Source: Actinacidiphila glaucinigra
GTDB lineage: Bacteria > Actinomycetota > Actinomycetes > Streptomycetales > Streptomycetaceae
Direction: 5' to 3'
DNA: 64,000 nt
NCBI RefSeq assembly: GCF_900188405.1
Contig: NZ_FZOF01000015.1
Span: 1 to 64,000, forward strand
Shown here: positions 26,520 to 34,770 of the stretch, piece after piece
Layout of the letters: every line of letters starts with the position of its first letter
Position numbering within the stretch: position 1 is the first letter of the stretch
Program-made: the position numbers and the translations under genes
The notes under the pieces: generated by a model
Told to the model about the DNA's origin: nothing
The model's input: only the letters and a program-made list of their open reading frames with translations
The model's database searches: none

Positions 26520-29135
26520 ATGTCCACGGCCACCACCACCGCCACCACCACCGCGCCGCGCACGCTCGCCGGCGTCCTGCTCGCACGCCGCGGAGCCGTC
26601 CACCTGCCGGCCGCGACGACCGGGCCCTCGCTCGCCACCGCGGCGGGCGTGGCGCTGCTGGAGGCGGACCTGCTCGACCGCGGCTACCTGATGGCGCCCG
26701 CCCTGCGGGCCGCGCTCACCGAGCGGAGCGAGGCCGCGCTGACCGCCGCCGGGAGTGCCCTGCTGGCCGAGGCCGACCAGGCGCTCGGCGCCGACCGGCC
26801 CCACGAGCCGCTGTTCCGCGACTTCCCCGCGAGCACCCCGCGGGACACCTTCGCCTTCTACGCCGACCGGGTCCTGACCCTGCTCTTCCAGCACCCGGAG
26901 CAGCCGTGCGTGCTGTGCGGCACGCAGGGCACCGTCCACGCCGTCTCGCCCTGCGCGCACCTGGTGTGCCGCTCCTGCTTCGACGGCGCGGACTTCTCGG
27001 CGTGCCCGGTCTGCCACCGCCGGATCGACGCGGACGACCCCTTCCTGCGGCCCCGCAGGCCCCGGCGCCTCGGCGCGCTTCGGCGTGCCCTGCCCGAGCG
27101 GCTGCGCGTGCTGCAGTACGGCGGCGACCTCGCGGCGCGGGACGCCGACGCGGAGCGCGAGATCGGCGGGCTCCTCGCCCGTACCGGCGCGCTGAGCCCG
27201 CAGGACGCCGACGACCTCGTGGCGCTGCTGGGCACCCGGGACCGGGACGGGCTGTCCTGGCTGCCGGAGCGGATCCCCGGCCGGGAGACCAAGGCCCGGG
27301 TGCTGGCCTGGCTGCTGGCCGATCCCGCCGCGTACGCCACCACCGTCCCGGCCGCCGCCGCGCGCATCGACACCGCGACCGACGTCCTGCGGCTGCTCGC
27401 CGTCCGCTCGGGCGGTGACCCCGGCCTCGTGGACCTGCCGCGCTTCGGCGCGGTCCCGCGGCCGCTGCGGCGCGCCCTGCTCGGGGTGCTCGACGGCCTG
27501 GCGCCGGACCTGGCCGCGCAGGACATGCGCCGCCACCGGCACGCGTGGCTGCGTGTCGCCGAGCGCCTGCACCCCTTCGAGCACGCGGACCGCTTCCCGC
27601 GGGCCGCCCTGGCCGTGGCGGCGCTGCGCGACACCCGCCTCGCGGACGGCGACGCGCTGACCGCGACGCTGCGGGCGGCGGCCGACGCCGCGCCGCAGGT
27701 CGACGCGACCGGGACGACGGTACGGGTGCGGGGCCGGGCGGGCCGGGTCGAGGCCGCGCTGGACGCCATGGACGTACCGGCCGCGGTCGCGCTGCTGGCG
27801 CAGCGGCCGGGCGAGTTCGTACGCCGGCTCGACCACCTGCTGCGGCTCTCCGGGGCCGCGGAGGCGGACGTCGTGCTGTCAGCGCTGGAGACGGCGGTGC
27901 CGCAGGTGTCGCCCGCGGTGCTGCTGTCCGCGCTCGGCGAGATCCGCAGCCGTCCGCAGGCGGCCGCAACCAGGGTGTTCTTCCCGAAGGGCGGCAGCGC
28001 CAAGACGCATCTGGCCGACGACGACCGGCTGCCGATCGACGCCGGCGCGGGGGAGAGGGCCGTGGCCGTGCTCCACGGCGAGGTGCTGCGGCGGGCGGCG
28101 GAGCGGGAGGCCGTCGAGGTTGCCGTCGTGGACGCCGGACTGGACGGCCTGATCGCTCCGTTCACCGAGCGCACCGCCTCGCGCGCCCTGGTGACCCTGC
28201 CGCGCGGCAGCGAACTGCCCGTGCCGGAGGGCCGGACGATCCGGCTGTTCCTGCACTGGACGGAGAGCGAGCGGTCCGGGCGGACCGACCTGGACCTGTC
28301 CACGGCCATGTTCGACGCCGACTGGCGGCGCGTGGGCCACTGCGACTACACGGCCCTGCGCTTCGGCGACGGCGCCGCGGTGCACTCGGGTGACCTGACC
28401 AGCGCCCCCGCCCCGGACGGTGCCAGTGAGTTCGTCGACCTGGACCTGGACGCCCTGGCGGACGCCGGGGTGCGCCATCTCGTCGCGCTGGTCTTCTCGT
28501 TCAACGACGTGCCGTTCGAGGAGCTGGACGAGGCGTTCGCCGGGCTGATGCTGCGCGACGAACCGGGCGACGCGGGGCCGGTGTTCGACGCCCGCGCCGT
28601 CGAGCAGCGCTACGACCTGACCGGGCGGGCGCGCACGAGCGTGCCGCTGGTGATCGACGTGGCGGGCCGCACGATGCGGTGGCTGGACGTGGCCAAGGGC
28701 GTCACCGGCACCTGCCACTCCGTGGCGCGGCACGGCGACGGCCTTGCCGCGCTCGCCGAGGGCCTCACCGGGATGTTCGCCTCCGGGGCCCGGGTGGGGC
28801 TGGGCGAACTGGCCGTCTGGCAGGCCGCGGCCCGCGCCGCGACCGTCCTGCTGCGCCACGCGGACGGCTCCACCACCGCCTACCGGCGCCGTGCCGCCGA
28901 GACGGTGGCGGAGTTCGCGGCCCGGATCGGTTCGCCGTACGCCGACCCCGCCGACGGTGCGGAGCCGGACGCGGCGCGGCTGGCGTACCTGCTGCGCGGC
29001 GACGTCGCCGTGGCCGAGGGCGGCGAGGTGTTCGCGCTGCACCCGGCGGCCCTCGACGCGGCGCGGGTGCGGCTGCTGTCGGCGTCCGACGTGGTCGCGT
29101 CGCTGGCACCGGCCGCCGCTCCGGCCGCCGGCTGA
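26520..29135 (+). CDS. RING-finger and TerD-like domain protein (MXAN_6230/SCO0854 type)
   Basis: 871 residues. Residues 130-165 form a textbook RING: C130-x2-C133-x11-C145-x-H147-x2-C150-x2-C153-x8-C162-x2-C165, within CVLCGTQG and CPVCHRR. The middle is helical. About residues 570-690 resemble TerD: IRLFLHWTESERSGRTDLDL, MFDADWRRVGHCDY and VRHLVALVFSFNDVPFEEL, with the acidic calcium-type turns. Families of this layout are known in Streptomyces and Myxococcus without a proven role. RING parts often recruit ubiquitin-like partners in eukaryotes; here none is seen nearby. ATG 26520 follows GGGGGAG at 10-base spacing. Confidence 0.85.
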   Translation: MSTATTTATTTAPRTLAGVLLARRGAVHLPAATTGPSLATAAGVALLEADLLDRGYLMAPALRAALTERSEAALTAAGSALLAEADQALGADRPHEPLFRDFPASTPRDTFAFYADRVLTLLFQHPEQPCVLCGTQGTVHAVSPCAHLVCRSCFDGADFSACPVCHRRIDADDPFLRPRRPRRLGALRRALPERLRVLQYGGDLAARDADAEREIGGLLARTGALSPQDADDLVALLGTRDRDGLSWLPERIPGRETKARVLAWLLADPAAYATTVPAAAARIDTATDVLRLLAVRSGGDPGLVDLPRFGAVPRPLRRALLGVLDGLAPDLAAQDMRRHRHAWLRVAERLHPFEHADRFPRAALAVAALRDTRLADGDALTATLRAAADAAPQVDATGTTVRVRGRAGRVEAALDAMDVPAAVALLAQRPGEFVRRLDHLLRLSGAAEADVVLSALETAVPQVSPAVLLSALGEIRSRPQAAATRVFFPKGGSAKTHLADDDRLPIDAGAGERAVAVLHGEVLRRAAEREAVEVAVVDAGLDGLIAPFTERTASRALVTLPRGSELPVPEGRTIRLFLHWTESERSGRTDLDLSTAMFDADWRRVGHCDYTALRFGDGAAVHSGDLTSAPAPDGASEFVDLDLDALADAGVRHLVALVFSFNDVPFEELDEAFAGLMLRDEPGDAGPVFDARAVEQRYDLTGRARTSVPLVIDVAGRTMRWLDVAKGVTGTCHSVARHGDGLAALAEGLTGMFASGARVGLGELAVWQAAARAATVLLRHADGSTTAYRRRAAETVAEFAARIGSPYADPADGAEPDAARLAYLLRGDVAVAEGGEVFALHPAALDAARVRLLSASDVVASLAPAAAPAAG

Positions 29136-29139
29136 GGCG

Positions 29140-30432
29140 CTACGACGCGTACTGGCCGTCGAGTTCGAGCCGGCGGCGCAGTTCGCGGACGTAGGGGCGC
29201 AGCGTGCTCTCGCTGAGCGGGCCGCCGTTGGGGCTGGAGATGCCGTAGCGGTCCTGCAGGATCAGGCCGAACTGGCGGGCGTTGGGGAAGTTGCCGAACT
29301 GCTGGTGGTAGGCCCGGAACGCGCGGTCGTAGATCTCCTCGCGGGAGGTGTCCTCCGTGACGGGCTCCGGCTCGGATTCGGGCTCGGGGTAGAAGTCCGG
29401 CTCGGGCTCCGGGGCGAACTCGGCGCGGGGCGTGGGGATCACGCCGTTGCCGTCGGCGAGGGCACGGCGGCGGTTCCCGGCGCCGACCGGGGCGGTGACG
29501 GGTTCGAGCGCGGGGGCGGGCTGCTGGTACGGCTCCGGCGCCTGGTACGGATCGGCCACCGGTTCCGGCGCGGGAGCGGAGGCGGGAGCGGGGGCCCGGT
29601 GCTCGACCTGGACCTGCGGTTCGACCGCGACCGGCTCCGGGGCCTGCTCCGGGGTCTGCCACTCGGGTTCGGGCTCGGGGCCCGGATCCGGCGCGGGGGC
29701 CGGCTGGGCGGCGGGCAGTGCGGCGGCGGGCGCGGGGGACGGGAGGTCGATGCCCGCGGCGGCCAGGCCGATGGCCGCGGTCTGCTCCATCGGCACCCCG
29801 TACCGGGCGAGCTTCAGCGGCATCAGGGACTCGACCGGGGCCTTGCGGCGCCAGGCCCGGCCGTAGCGGGCGCGCAGCCGGGCGCGGTAGACGAGACGTT
29901 CCTGCTCGACCCGGATGACCTCGTCGTAGCTGCGCAGCTCCCACAGCTTCATGCGCCGCCAGAGGCGGAAGGTCGCGAAGGGGGCCAGCAGCCAGCGGGC
30001 GAGCCGGACCGACTCCATGTGCTTGTCGGCGGTGATGTCGGCGACCCGGCCGATCGCGTGCCGGGCCGCCTCCACCGAGACGACGAAGAGGATCGGGATG
30101 ATGCCGTGCATCCCGACGCCTAGCGGGTCCGGCCAGGCCGCCGCGCCGTTGAAGGCGATCGTGGCCGCCGTCAGCAGCCACGCCGTCTGGCGCAGCAGCG
30201 GGAACGGGATGCGCAGCCAGGTCAGCAGCAGGTCGAGTGCGAGCAGCACCACGATCCCGGCGTCGATGCCTATCGGGAAGACGTTGGCGAACCAGCCGAA
30301 GTCCTTGCGGAGCGCCAGCTCGCGCACGGCCGCGTACGAGCCCGCGAAGCCGATCGCGGCGATGACCACCGCGCCTGTGACGACCACACCGATCAGGATC
30401 CGGTGCGTCCGGTTCATGCGTATCGCGGACAC
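29140..30432 (-). CDS. DUF2637 (SpdB-like) membrane protein
   Basis: 430 residues from GTG 30432 with GGGAGGG 6 bases upstream. Four membrane segments fill residues 10-130 (ILIGVVVTGAVVIAAIGFAG, then FPIGIDAGIVVLLALDLLLT), the DUF2637 pattern of the spread proteins of Streptomyces conjugative elements. After a basic stretch (FRLWRRMKLWELRSY) comes a long Pro/Glu/Ala-rich linker, and a C-terminal helical segment (FRAYHQQFGNFPNARQFGL) ending in LRPYVRELRRRLELDGQ that looks like a DNA-binding domain. It is convergent with the RING gene, with only 4 bases between. No integrase or TraB is seen close by. Confidence 0.83.
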   Translation of the reverse strand: MSAIRMNRTHRILIGVVVTGAVVIAAIGFAGSYAAVRELALRKDFGWFANVFPIGIDAGIVVLLALDLLLTWLRIPFPLLRQTAWLLTAATIAFNGAAAWPDPLGVGMHGIIPILFVVSVEAARHAIGRVADITADKHMESVRLARWLLAPFATFRLWRRMKLWELRSYDEVIRVEQERLVYRARLRARYGRAWRRKAPVESLMPLKLARYGVPMEQTAAIGLAAAGIDLPSPAPAAALPAAQPAPAPDPGPEPEPEWQTPEQAPEPVAVEPQVQVEHRAPAPASAPAPEPVADPYQAPEPYQQPAPALEPVTAPVGAGNRRRALADGNGVIPTPRAEFAPEPEPDFYPEPESEPEPVTEDTSREEIYDRAFRAYHQQFGNFPNARQFGLILQDRYGISSPNGGPLSESTLRPYVRELRRRLELDGQYAS

Positions 30433-30536
30433 CCGCGACCCTCCCAGGCTCGGAAACTGGCCTGCCCAGCCTGCCACACGGGGCAACGGGCAGGTTGCCC
30501 AAACGTGGTGAATCGGTACAGCGGATCCCGCAGTTG

Positions 30537-31241
30537 TTACGCGTTCGCCGCCGCGACCGCGGTGGCCGCCTCCTTGGCCGCCTTGAGCGCGCCGGCCTTC
30601 AGGCCGGAGCCGGCCGGGGTCTTCGCGTCCTCGAGGCCCGCGCCGTTGTAGGTGAGCACCAGCACGGCGTTCCCGGTGCGGGCGACGACCGTGACGTCCC
30701 GGTACTCCTCCTTGTCCTTCTTCGCCGTCGAGGTGACCGCGGTGCCCGCGTCCCACACGCCGTCCACCGTGACCGGGGCGCTCTTTGCGCCCTTGGCCCG
30801 GGCGGCCTCGGCGACCTGCTCGGCGTAGCGCTCCTTCGCCTGCTCCTCGGCCGAGCCGAGGCCCGCGACCGTGTCGTAGCGCTGGAGGGAGACGTCCAGC
30901 CAGCGGTACTGGTAGCCGTCCAGGCCGTTCCACGAGCAGCCGCCGCGCTCGTCGCGCTCGGCGGAGTGCGCGGGGGTGCCCGCGGGCTTCTTCGCCTTGG
31001 GGACCAGGGACTTGACGGTCTTGGCGCCGATGACCCGGCAGGGGTCGGGGAGTTCGGCGTACTTCGCGGCGACGGCGCTGGGCGACGGTGACGCGGACTT
31101 CGACGCGGGGGCCGAGGCGGCGGCCGCCTTCCGCGCGTCGTCCTTCGACGAGTCCGAGCCGGAGGAGCAGCCGGCGACGAGCATCACCGGCACGGCCGCG
31201 CCCACCAGCAGGCGGGCGAGGTGCGGGGCTGATCGGTGCAT
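30537..31241 (-). CDS. DUF3558-type lipoprotein
   Basis: 234 residues. The signal peptide ends in the lipobox LVAGC, so the protein is an outer-face membrane lipoprotein. A Ser/Ala/Lys spacer is followed by the conserved part: PDPCRVIGAKTVKSLVPKAK, then GGCSWNGLDGYQYRWLDVSL, where the two cysteines probably pair, and TVVARTGNAVLVLTYNG near the end. Function unknown. It is a clear paralogue of the protein at 38050-38796. ATG 31241 is preferred; ATG 31256 is in frame. Confidence 0.82.
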   Translation of the reverse strand: MHRSAPHLARLLVGAAVPVMLVAGCSSGSDSSKDDARKAAAASAPASKSASPSPSAVAAKYAELPDPCRVIGAKTVKSLVPKAKKPAGTPAHSAERDERGGCSWNGLDGYQYRWLDVSLQRYDTVAGLGSAEEQAKERYAEQVAEAARAKGAKSAPVTVDGVWDAGTAVTSTAKKDKEEYRDVTVVARTGNAVLVLTYNGAGLEDAKTPAGSGLKAGALKAAKEAATAVAAANA

Positions 31242-31306
31242 GGATCCTTCGCTCATTTCGTTGCGTGTCATGTCATGGCACAAACGGCCAGACTACGCGC
31301 TTCGTC

Positions 31307-32092
31307 TCATTCGTCGAGTTGATCTGCCAGCTCGGCCGCGACCTGGCGGGCGCCCATTTGCAGCTCCTCGCTGGGCGGTTCGACCGATTTGTCCGTTGAC
31401 CACTGGGAGAGTTCGACGGTGACCAGGACGTTCGCCATGCGGAAGACCACGGCGATGTCGCGGTGGAGTCCCGAGTCCTGGTTCTTGAGGACGTCGTCGA
31501 GGAAGGCCCCGTCGCCGAGGTCGTCCAGGGCGCGCGGGGAGGTGTCGCCGGTGGCCGTGACGGACGGCGAGGGGGCGCCCGAGGCCGTGGTGCTCCCGGC
31601 CTCCGTGCCGGGCGGGCCCGTGGTGGCCGACGCGGAGGCGGCGGCGTCGGCCGGCGCCGTGGCGGCCGGGATGTGGGCCGCCGCGGCCCGGCTGTCGTAG
31701 TCCGCCGTGGCCTGGCTCTCGTCGCTGACGGATGTGTCGTACGACACGACGCGCTCGAGGTCGATGTGGAGGTAGCGGTTGCCGAGCTCGGTGCGGCCGG
31801 TCCACTTGCAGCCCGCCTTGCGGTCCGTGTCGAACGTCACGGTCGCCTCGCCCGCGTAGTCGTCCGCGTCCGGGACGAACTTCTCGAGCGTGCCGGCGGC
31901 CAGCGAGCCGCACGGCTCGGGCAGCACCCGGTACCGGCCGGGCGGGGCGGCCGGGGTGGACTGCCTGCCGTCCGCGCTGTCCCCGTTGCGTGCGCCGTCC
32001 CCGGTGCCGCCCGAGCCTGTGCACCCCGCCAGCGCGGCGGCGGCGAGCGCGGTCGTGCACACCGCGGCCACCAGGCCCCGGATCCGGTGCAC
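31307..32092 (-). CDS. DUF3558-like lipoprotein
   Basis: 261 residues from GTG 32092 with GGGAG 6 bases upstream. The lipobox is LAGC after VAAVCTTALAAAA. The mature part has PEPCGSLAAGTLEKFVPDAD and KAGCKWTG, the same pair of cysteine blocks as the neighbouring lipoprotein, but a long Ala/Thr/Pro-rich insert follows and the end is RDIAVVFRMANVLVTVELSQ. It is a more distant member of the same family, on the same strand and 65 bases upstream of the one at 30537, so the two are probably one transcript. Confidence 0.8.
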   Translation of the reverse strand: MHRIRGLVAAVCTTALAAAALAGCTGSGGTGDGARNGDSADGRQSTPAAPPGRYRVLPEPCGSLAAGTLEKFVPDADDYAGEATVTFDTDRKAGCKWTGRTELGNRYLHIDLERVVSYDTSVSDESQATADYDSRAAAAHIPAATAPADAAASASATTGPPGTEAGSTTASGAPSPSVTATGDTSPRALDDLGDGAFLDDVLKNQDSGLHRDIAVVFRMANVLVTVELSQWSTDKSVEPPSEELQMGARQVAAELADQLDE

Positions 32093-32182
32093 GCGGTCTC
32101 CCGTTGGCTGCACTTGAGGTGGCCCCTTCCTCCGGCGATCGGTCCGGCGCCCGCGTAAATCCCTTGGCGGGGGTGGGCGACG

Positions 32183-32201
32183 GGTAGACACAATGTCTAC
32201 C
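32183..32201. promoter_or_regulatory. Perfect operator-like palindrome between DUF3558 gene and rtcB
   Basis: GGTAGACA-CAA-TGTCTACC, an 8+8 perfect inverted repeat in the 238-base gap between two divergent genes. The size suits a dimeric repressor. No regulator gene of obvious match lies beside it. A weak promoter for rtcB (TTGAGA at 32270-32275) lies downstream. Confidence 0.6.
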
Positions 32202-32330
32202 GCACGCGCTGCGGCCGTCGCCTGATCATGGGGCTGTATAGCTGCTTTCGCCCTTTATTTCGCTTTCCGTTGAGACGTGTTGTTTGTGTTGCCTTGATGG
32301 AAATCACCGTCCGACCCAGGGGGGATCGAG

Positions 32331-33524
32331 ATGTCGTACACAGAAGTGCCCGGAGTGCGGGTGCCCATCCGCATGTGGACCGACCCGGCCGCGGTCGAGG
32401 ACGGGGCCATGCAGCAGCTGCGCAACGTCTCCTCGCTGCCGTGGATCAAGGGCCTCGCCGTCATGCCCGACGTCCACTACGGCAAGGGCGCCACGGTGGG
32501 CTCGGTGATCGCGATGCACGGCGCGGTCTGCCCGGCCGCGGTCGGCGTGGACATCGGCTGCGGCATGAGCGCGGTGCGGACCTCGCTGACGGCGAACGAC
32601 CTGCCCGGCGACCTCTCCCGGCTCCGCTCCAAGATCGAGCAGGCCGTCCCGGTCGGCCGCGGCATGCACGACGAGGCCGTCGACCCCGCCCGGCTGTACG
32701 GCCTGTCCGCCGCCGGCTGGGACCGCTTCTGGGACGGCTTCGACGACCTGGCCGAGCCCGTCCGGTTCCGCAGGGAGCGCGCGACGAAGCAGATGGGCAG
32801 CCTCGGTTCGGGCAACCACTTCATCGAGGTCTGCCTCGACGAGGAGGGCGCGGTCTGGCTGATGCTGCACTCCGGCTCGCGCAACATCGGCAAGGAACTC
32901 GCCGAGTACCACATCGGGGAGGCCCAGAAGCTGTCCCACAACCAGGGCCTGGTCGACCGCGACCTGGCCGTGTTCATCGCGGACACCCCGCAGATGGCGG
33001 CCTACCGGCGCGACCTGTTCTGGGCGCAGGACTACGCGAAGCGCAACCGCGCGATCATGATGGCCCTGTTCCAGGAGGTGCTGCGGCGCGAGTTCCGCAA
33101 GGCCAAGGTCACCTTCGACGAGGTCATCTCCTGCCACCACAACTACGTGGCGGAGGAGCGCTACGACGGCATGGACCTGCTCGTCACCCGCAAGGGCGCG
33201 ATCAGGGCCGGCAGCGGCGACCACGGCATCATCCCGGGCTCCATGGGCACCGGTTCGTACATCGTCCGCGGCCTCGGCAACACCGACGCCTTCAACTCCG
33301 CCTCGCACGGCGCGGGCCGCAGGATGAGCCGCACCGCGGCGAAGAAGCGGTTCTCCACGCGGGACCTGGAGGAGCAGACCAAGGGCGTCGAGTGCCGCAA
33401 GGACTCGGGCGTGGTGGACGAGATCCCGGGTGCGTACAAGCCGATCGAGAAGGTGATCGAGCAGCAGCGGGACCTCGTGGAGGTCGTCGCGAAGCTCAAG
33501 CAGGTCGTCTGCGTGAAGGGTTGA
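32331..33524 (+). CDS. rtcB: RtcB-family RNA ligase
   Basis: 397 residues. RtcB joins RNA 2',3'-cyclic phosphate or 3'-phosphate ends to 5'-OH ends, using GTP and Mn2+. The metal ligands are present: GVDIGCGMSAV, the GSGNHFIEV block, LHSGSRNIG and SCHHNYV. The histidine that is guanylylated is in SHGAGRRMSR. AGGGGGGATCGAG precedes ATG 32331. No archease, RtcA, PrfH or RtcR gene is seen beside it, so its repair target and control are open. A 20-bp hairpin follows the stop. Confidence 0.95.
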   Translation: MSYTEVPGVRVPIRMWTDPAAVEDGAMQQLRNVSSLPWIKGLAVMPDVHYGKGATVGSVIAMHGAVCPAAVGVDIGCGMSAVRTSLTANDLPGDLSRLRSKIEQAVPVGRGMHDEAVDPARLYGLSAAGWDRFWDGFDDLAEPVRFRRERATKQMGSLGSGNHFIEVCLDEEGAVWLMLHSGSRNIGKELAEYHIGEAQKLSHNQGLVDRDLAVFIADTPQMAAYRRDLFWAQDYAKRNRAIMMALFQEVLRREFRKAKVTFDEVISCHHNYVAEERYDGMDLLVTRKGAIRAGSGDHGIIPGSMGTGSYIVRGLGNTDAFNSASHGAGRRMSRTAAKKRFSTRDLEEQTKGVECRKDSGVVDEIPGAYKPIEKVIEQQRDLVEVVAKLKQVVCVKG

Positions 33525-33534
33525 GCCCGGCGGA

Positions 33535-33580
33535 CGAACGGCGGGTCCGGGGCCGTGAAGGGCCCCGGACCCGCCGTTCG
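33535..33580 (+). terminator. Perfect 20-bp hairpin after rtcB
   Basis: 33535-33554 pairs without mismatch with 33561-33580 around the loop GTGAAG. No T-run. It begins 10 bases after the rtcB stop. Confidence 0.85.
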
Positions 33581-33605
33581 TACGGCGCCGGTGAGTGGAG
33601 GGGTG

Positions 33606-33866
33606 ATGCGCCCCGGAGCGCTGTGGGCGCGGCTGCTCGCCCCTGCCCGCCTTCGCCCCGCGCATCGGCCGCCGCTGTGGAGCACCGGTCAACGCCGGGC
33701 CACCGCCAGGCCGTCGGCCCCGGTGCACGCCGCGGCGGTCTTCCACCGGGCGGCGGACGACCGCGTGAGCCGGCGCGTCTGCGCGCTGCGCCCCGTGGGC
33801 CCGGACGGCCACCCCGGGCACGTCGTCGTGGCCACCCGGGGCACCCTGCTCGCGCTGCGCCGGTGA
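33606..33866 (+). CDS. Small basic protein, unknown
   Basis: 86 residues, many Arg, Ala and Pro. No family recognised; the C-terminal half (DDRVSRRVCALRPVGPDGHP then VVVATRGTLLALRR) looks more structured. Third codon positions are nearly all G or C in this frame, which supports coding. GGAGGGG lies only 2 bases before ATG 33606, so the true start may be downstream or the GTG at 33603. It is convergent with the SDR gene, 13 bases apart. Confidence 0.5.
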   Translation: MRPGALWARLLAPARLRPAHRPPLWSTGQRRATARPSAPVHAAAVFHRAADDRVSRRVCALRPVGPDGHPGHVVVATRGTLLALRR

Positions 33867-33879
33867 TCCCGCCGGGCGG

Positions 33880-34635
33880 CTACGGCTTCCGGTGCACCCG
33901 GTGCTGGGCGGCCTGGGCGCGGGGGCGGACGACCAGCAGGTCGACGTTGACGTGGGGCGGGCGGGTGACCGCCCAGGTGACCGTGTCGGCGATGTCCTCC
34001 GAGGTGAGGGGCTCGGCCACGCCCGCGTAGACGGCGGCGGCCTTCTCCTCGTCGCCGTGGAAGCGGGTGAGGGCGAAGCCCTCGGACTTCACCATGCCGG
34101 GGGCGATCTCGACCACGCGGACCGGCTCGCCGAGCAGTTCCAGGCGGAGCGTGCCGGCGAGGGCGTGGGCGCCGTGCTTGGCCGCCACGTACCCGCCGCC
34201 GCCCTCGTACGGGGTGAAGGCGGCCGTGGAGGAGAGCACGACCACGGTGCCGTCGCCGGAGGCGATCAGCCCGGGCAGGAAGGCCTGGACGGTGTTGAGC
34301 ACGCCGAGGACGTTGACCTCGTACATCGTGCGCCAGTCCGCGGGGTCGGCGGTGGCGACCGGGTCCGCGCCGAGGGCGCCGCCGGCGTTGGCGAACAGGA
34401 CGTCCACCCGGTCCAGCGAGGCGGCCAGCGCGTCGACGGCGCCGCGGTCCGTGACGTCGAGGGCGACGGCGGCCGCGGAGTGGCCAGAGGCGGTGATCTC
34501 CTTGGCGAGCGCCTCCAGACGGTCGGCGCGGCGGGCGGTGAGCACGACGTGGTAGCCGGCTTCGGCCAGCCTGCGGGCGGTGGCGGCACCGATGCCGCTG
34601 CTCGCGCCGGTCACGACTGCGGTACGGGGGCTCAT
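33880..34635 (-). CDS. Short-chain dehydrogenase/reductase
   Basis: 251 residues, classical SDR. VTGASSGIGAATARRLAEAG is the NAD(P) motif; the following TARRADRL with two arginines after strand 2 suggests NADP. VLFANAGGALG is the NAG motif, VVLSSTAAFTPYEGGGGYVAAK holds the serine, tyrosine and lysine of the active site. It is of the YdfG/3-hydroxy acid dehydrogenase-like type; the substrate is unknown. ATG 34635 has AAAGG 9 bases upstream. Monocistronic on its strand, though the monooxygenase gene at 34771 reads towards it. Confidence 0.9.
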   Translation of the reverse strand: MSPRTAVVTGASSGIGAATARRLAEAGYHVVLTARRADRLEALAKEITASGHSAAAVALDVTDRGAVDALAASLDRVDVLFANAGGALGADPVATADPADWRTMYEVNVLGVLNTVQAFLPGLIASGDGTVVVLSSTAAFTPYEGGGGYVAAKHGAHALAGTLRLELLGEPVRVVEIAPGMVKSEGFALTRFHGDEEKAAAVYAGVAEPLTSEDIADTVTWAVTRPPHVNVDLLVVRPRAQAAQHRVHRKP

Positions 34636-34770
34636 GGTCGTGGTGCCTTTCGCCGTTCGGGAGGTCGGGAGGGGCAAGTGCCCGCCCACATTCGCAGCAT
34701 AGGCGCGGTGGTGCCGGGCGCTCGCGGGGCGGTCCGCGGATCCGCGGGCCCCGGAGCCCCGCCGGTGTGC

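Noticed and set aside
29140-32092. A complete integrative conjugative element around the DUF2637 gene
   Set aside because: No integrase, excisionase, replication or TraB gene, and no attachment-site repeat was seen.
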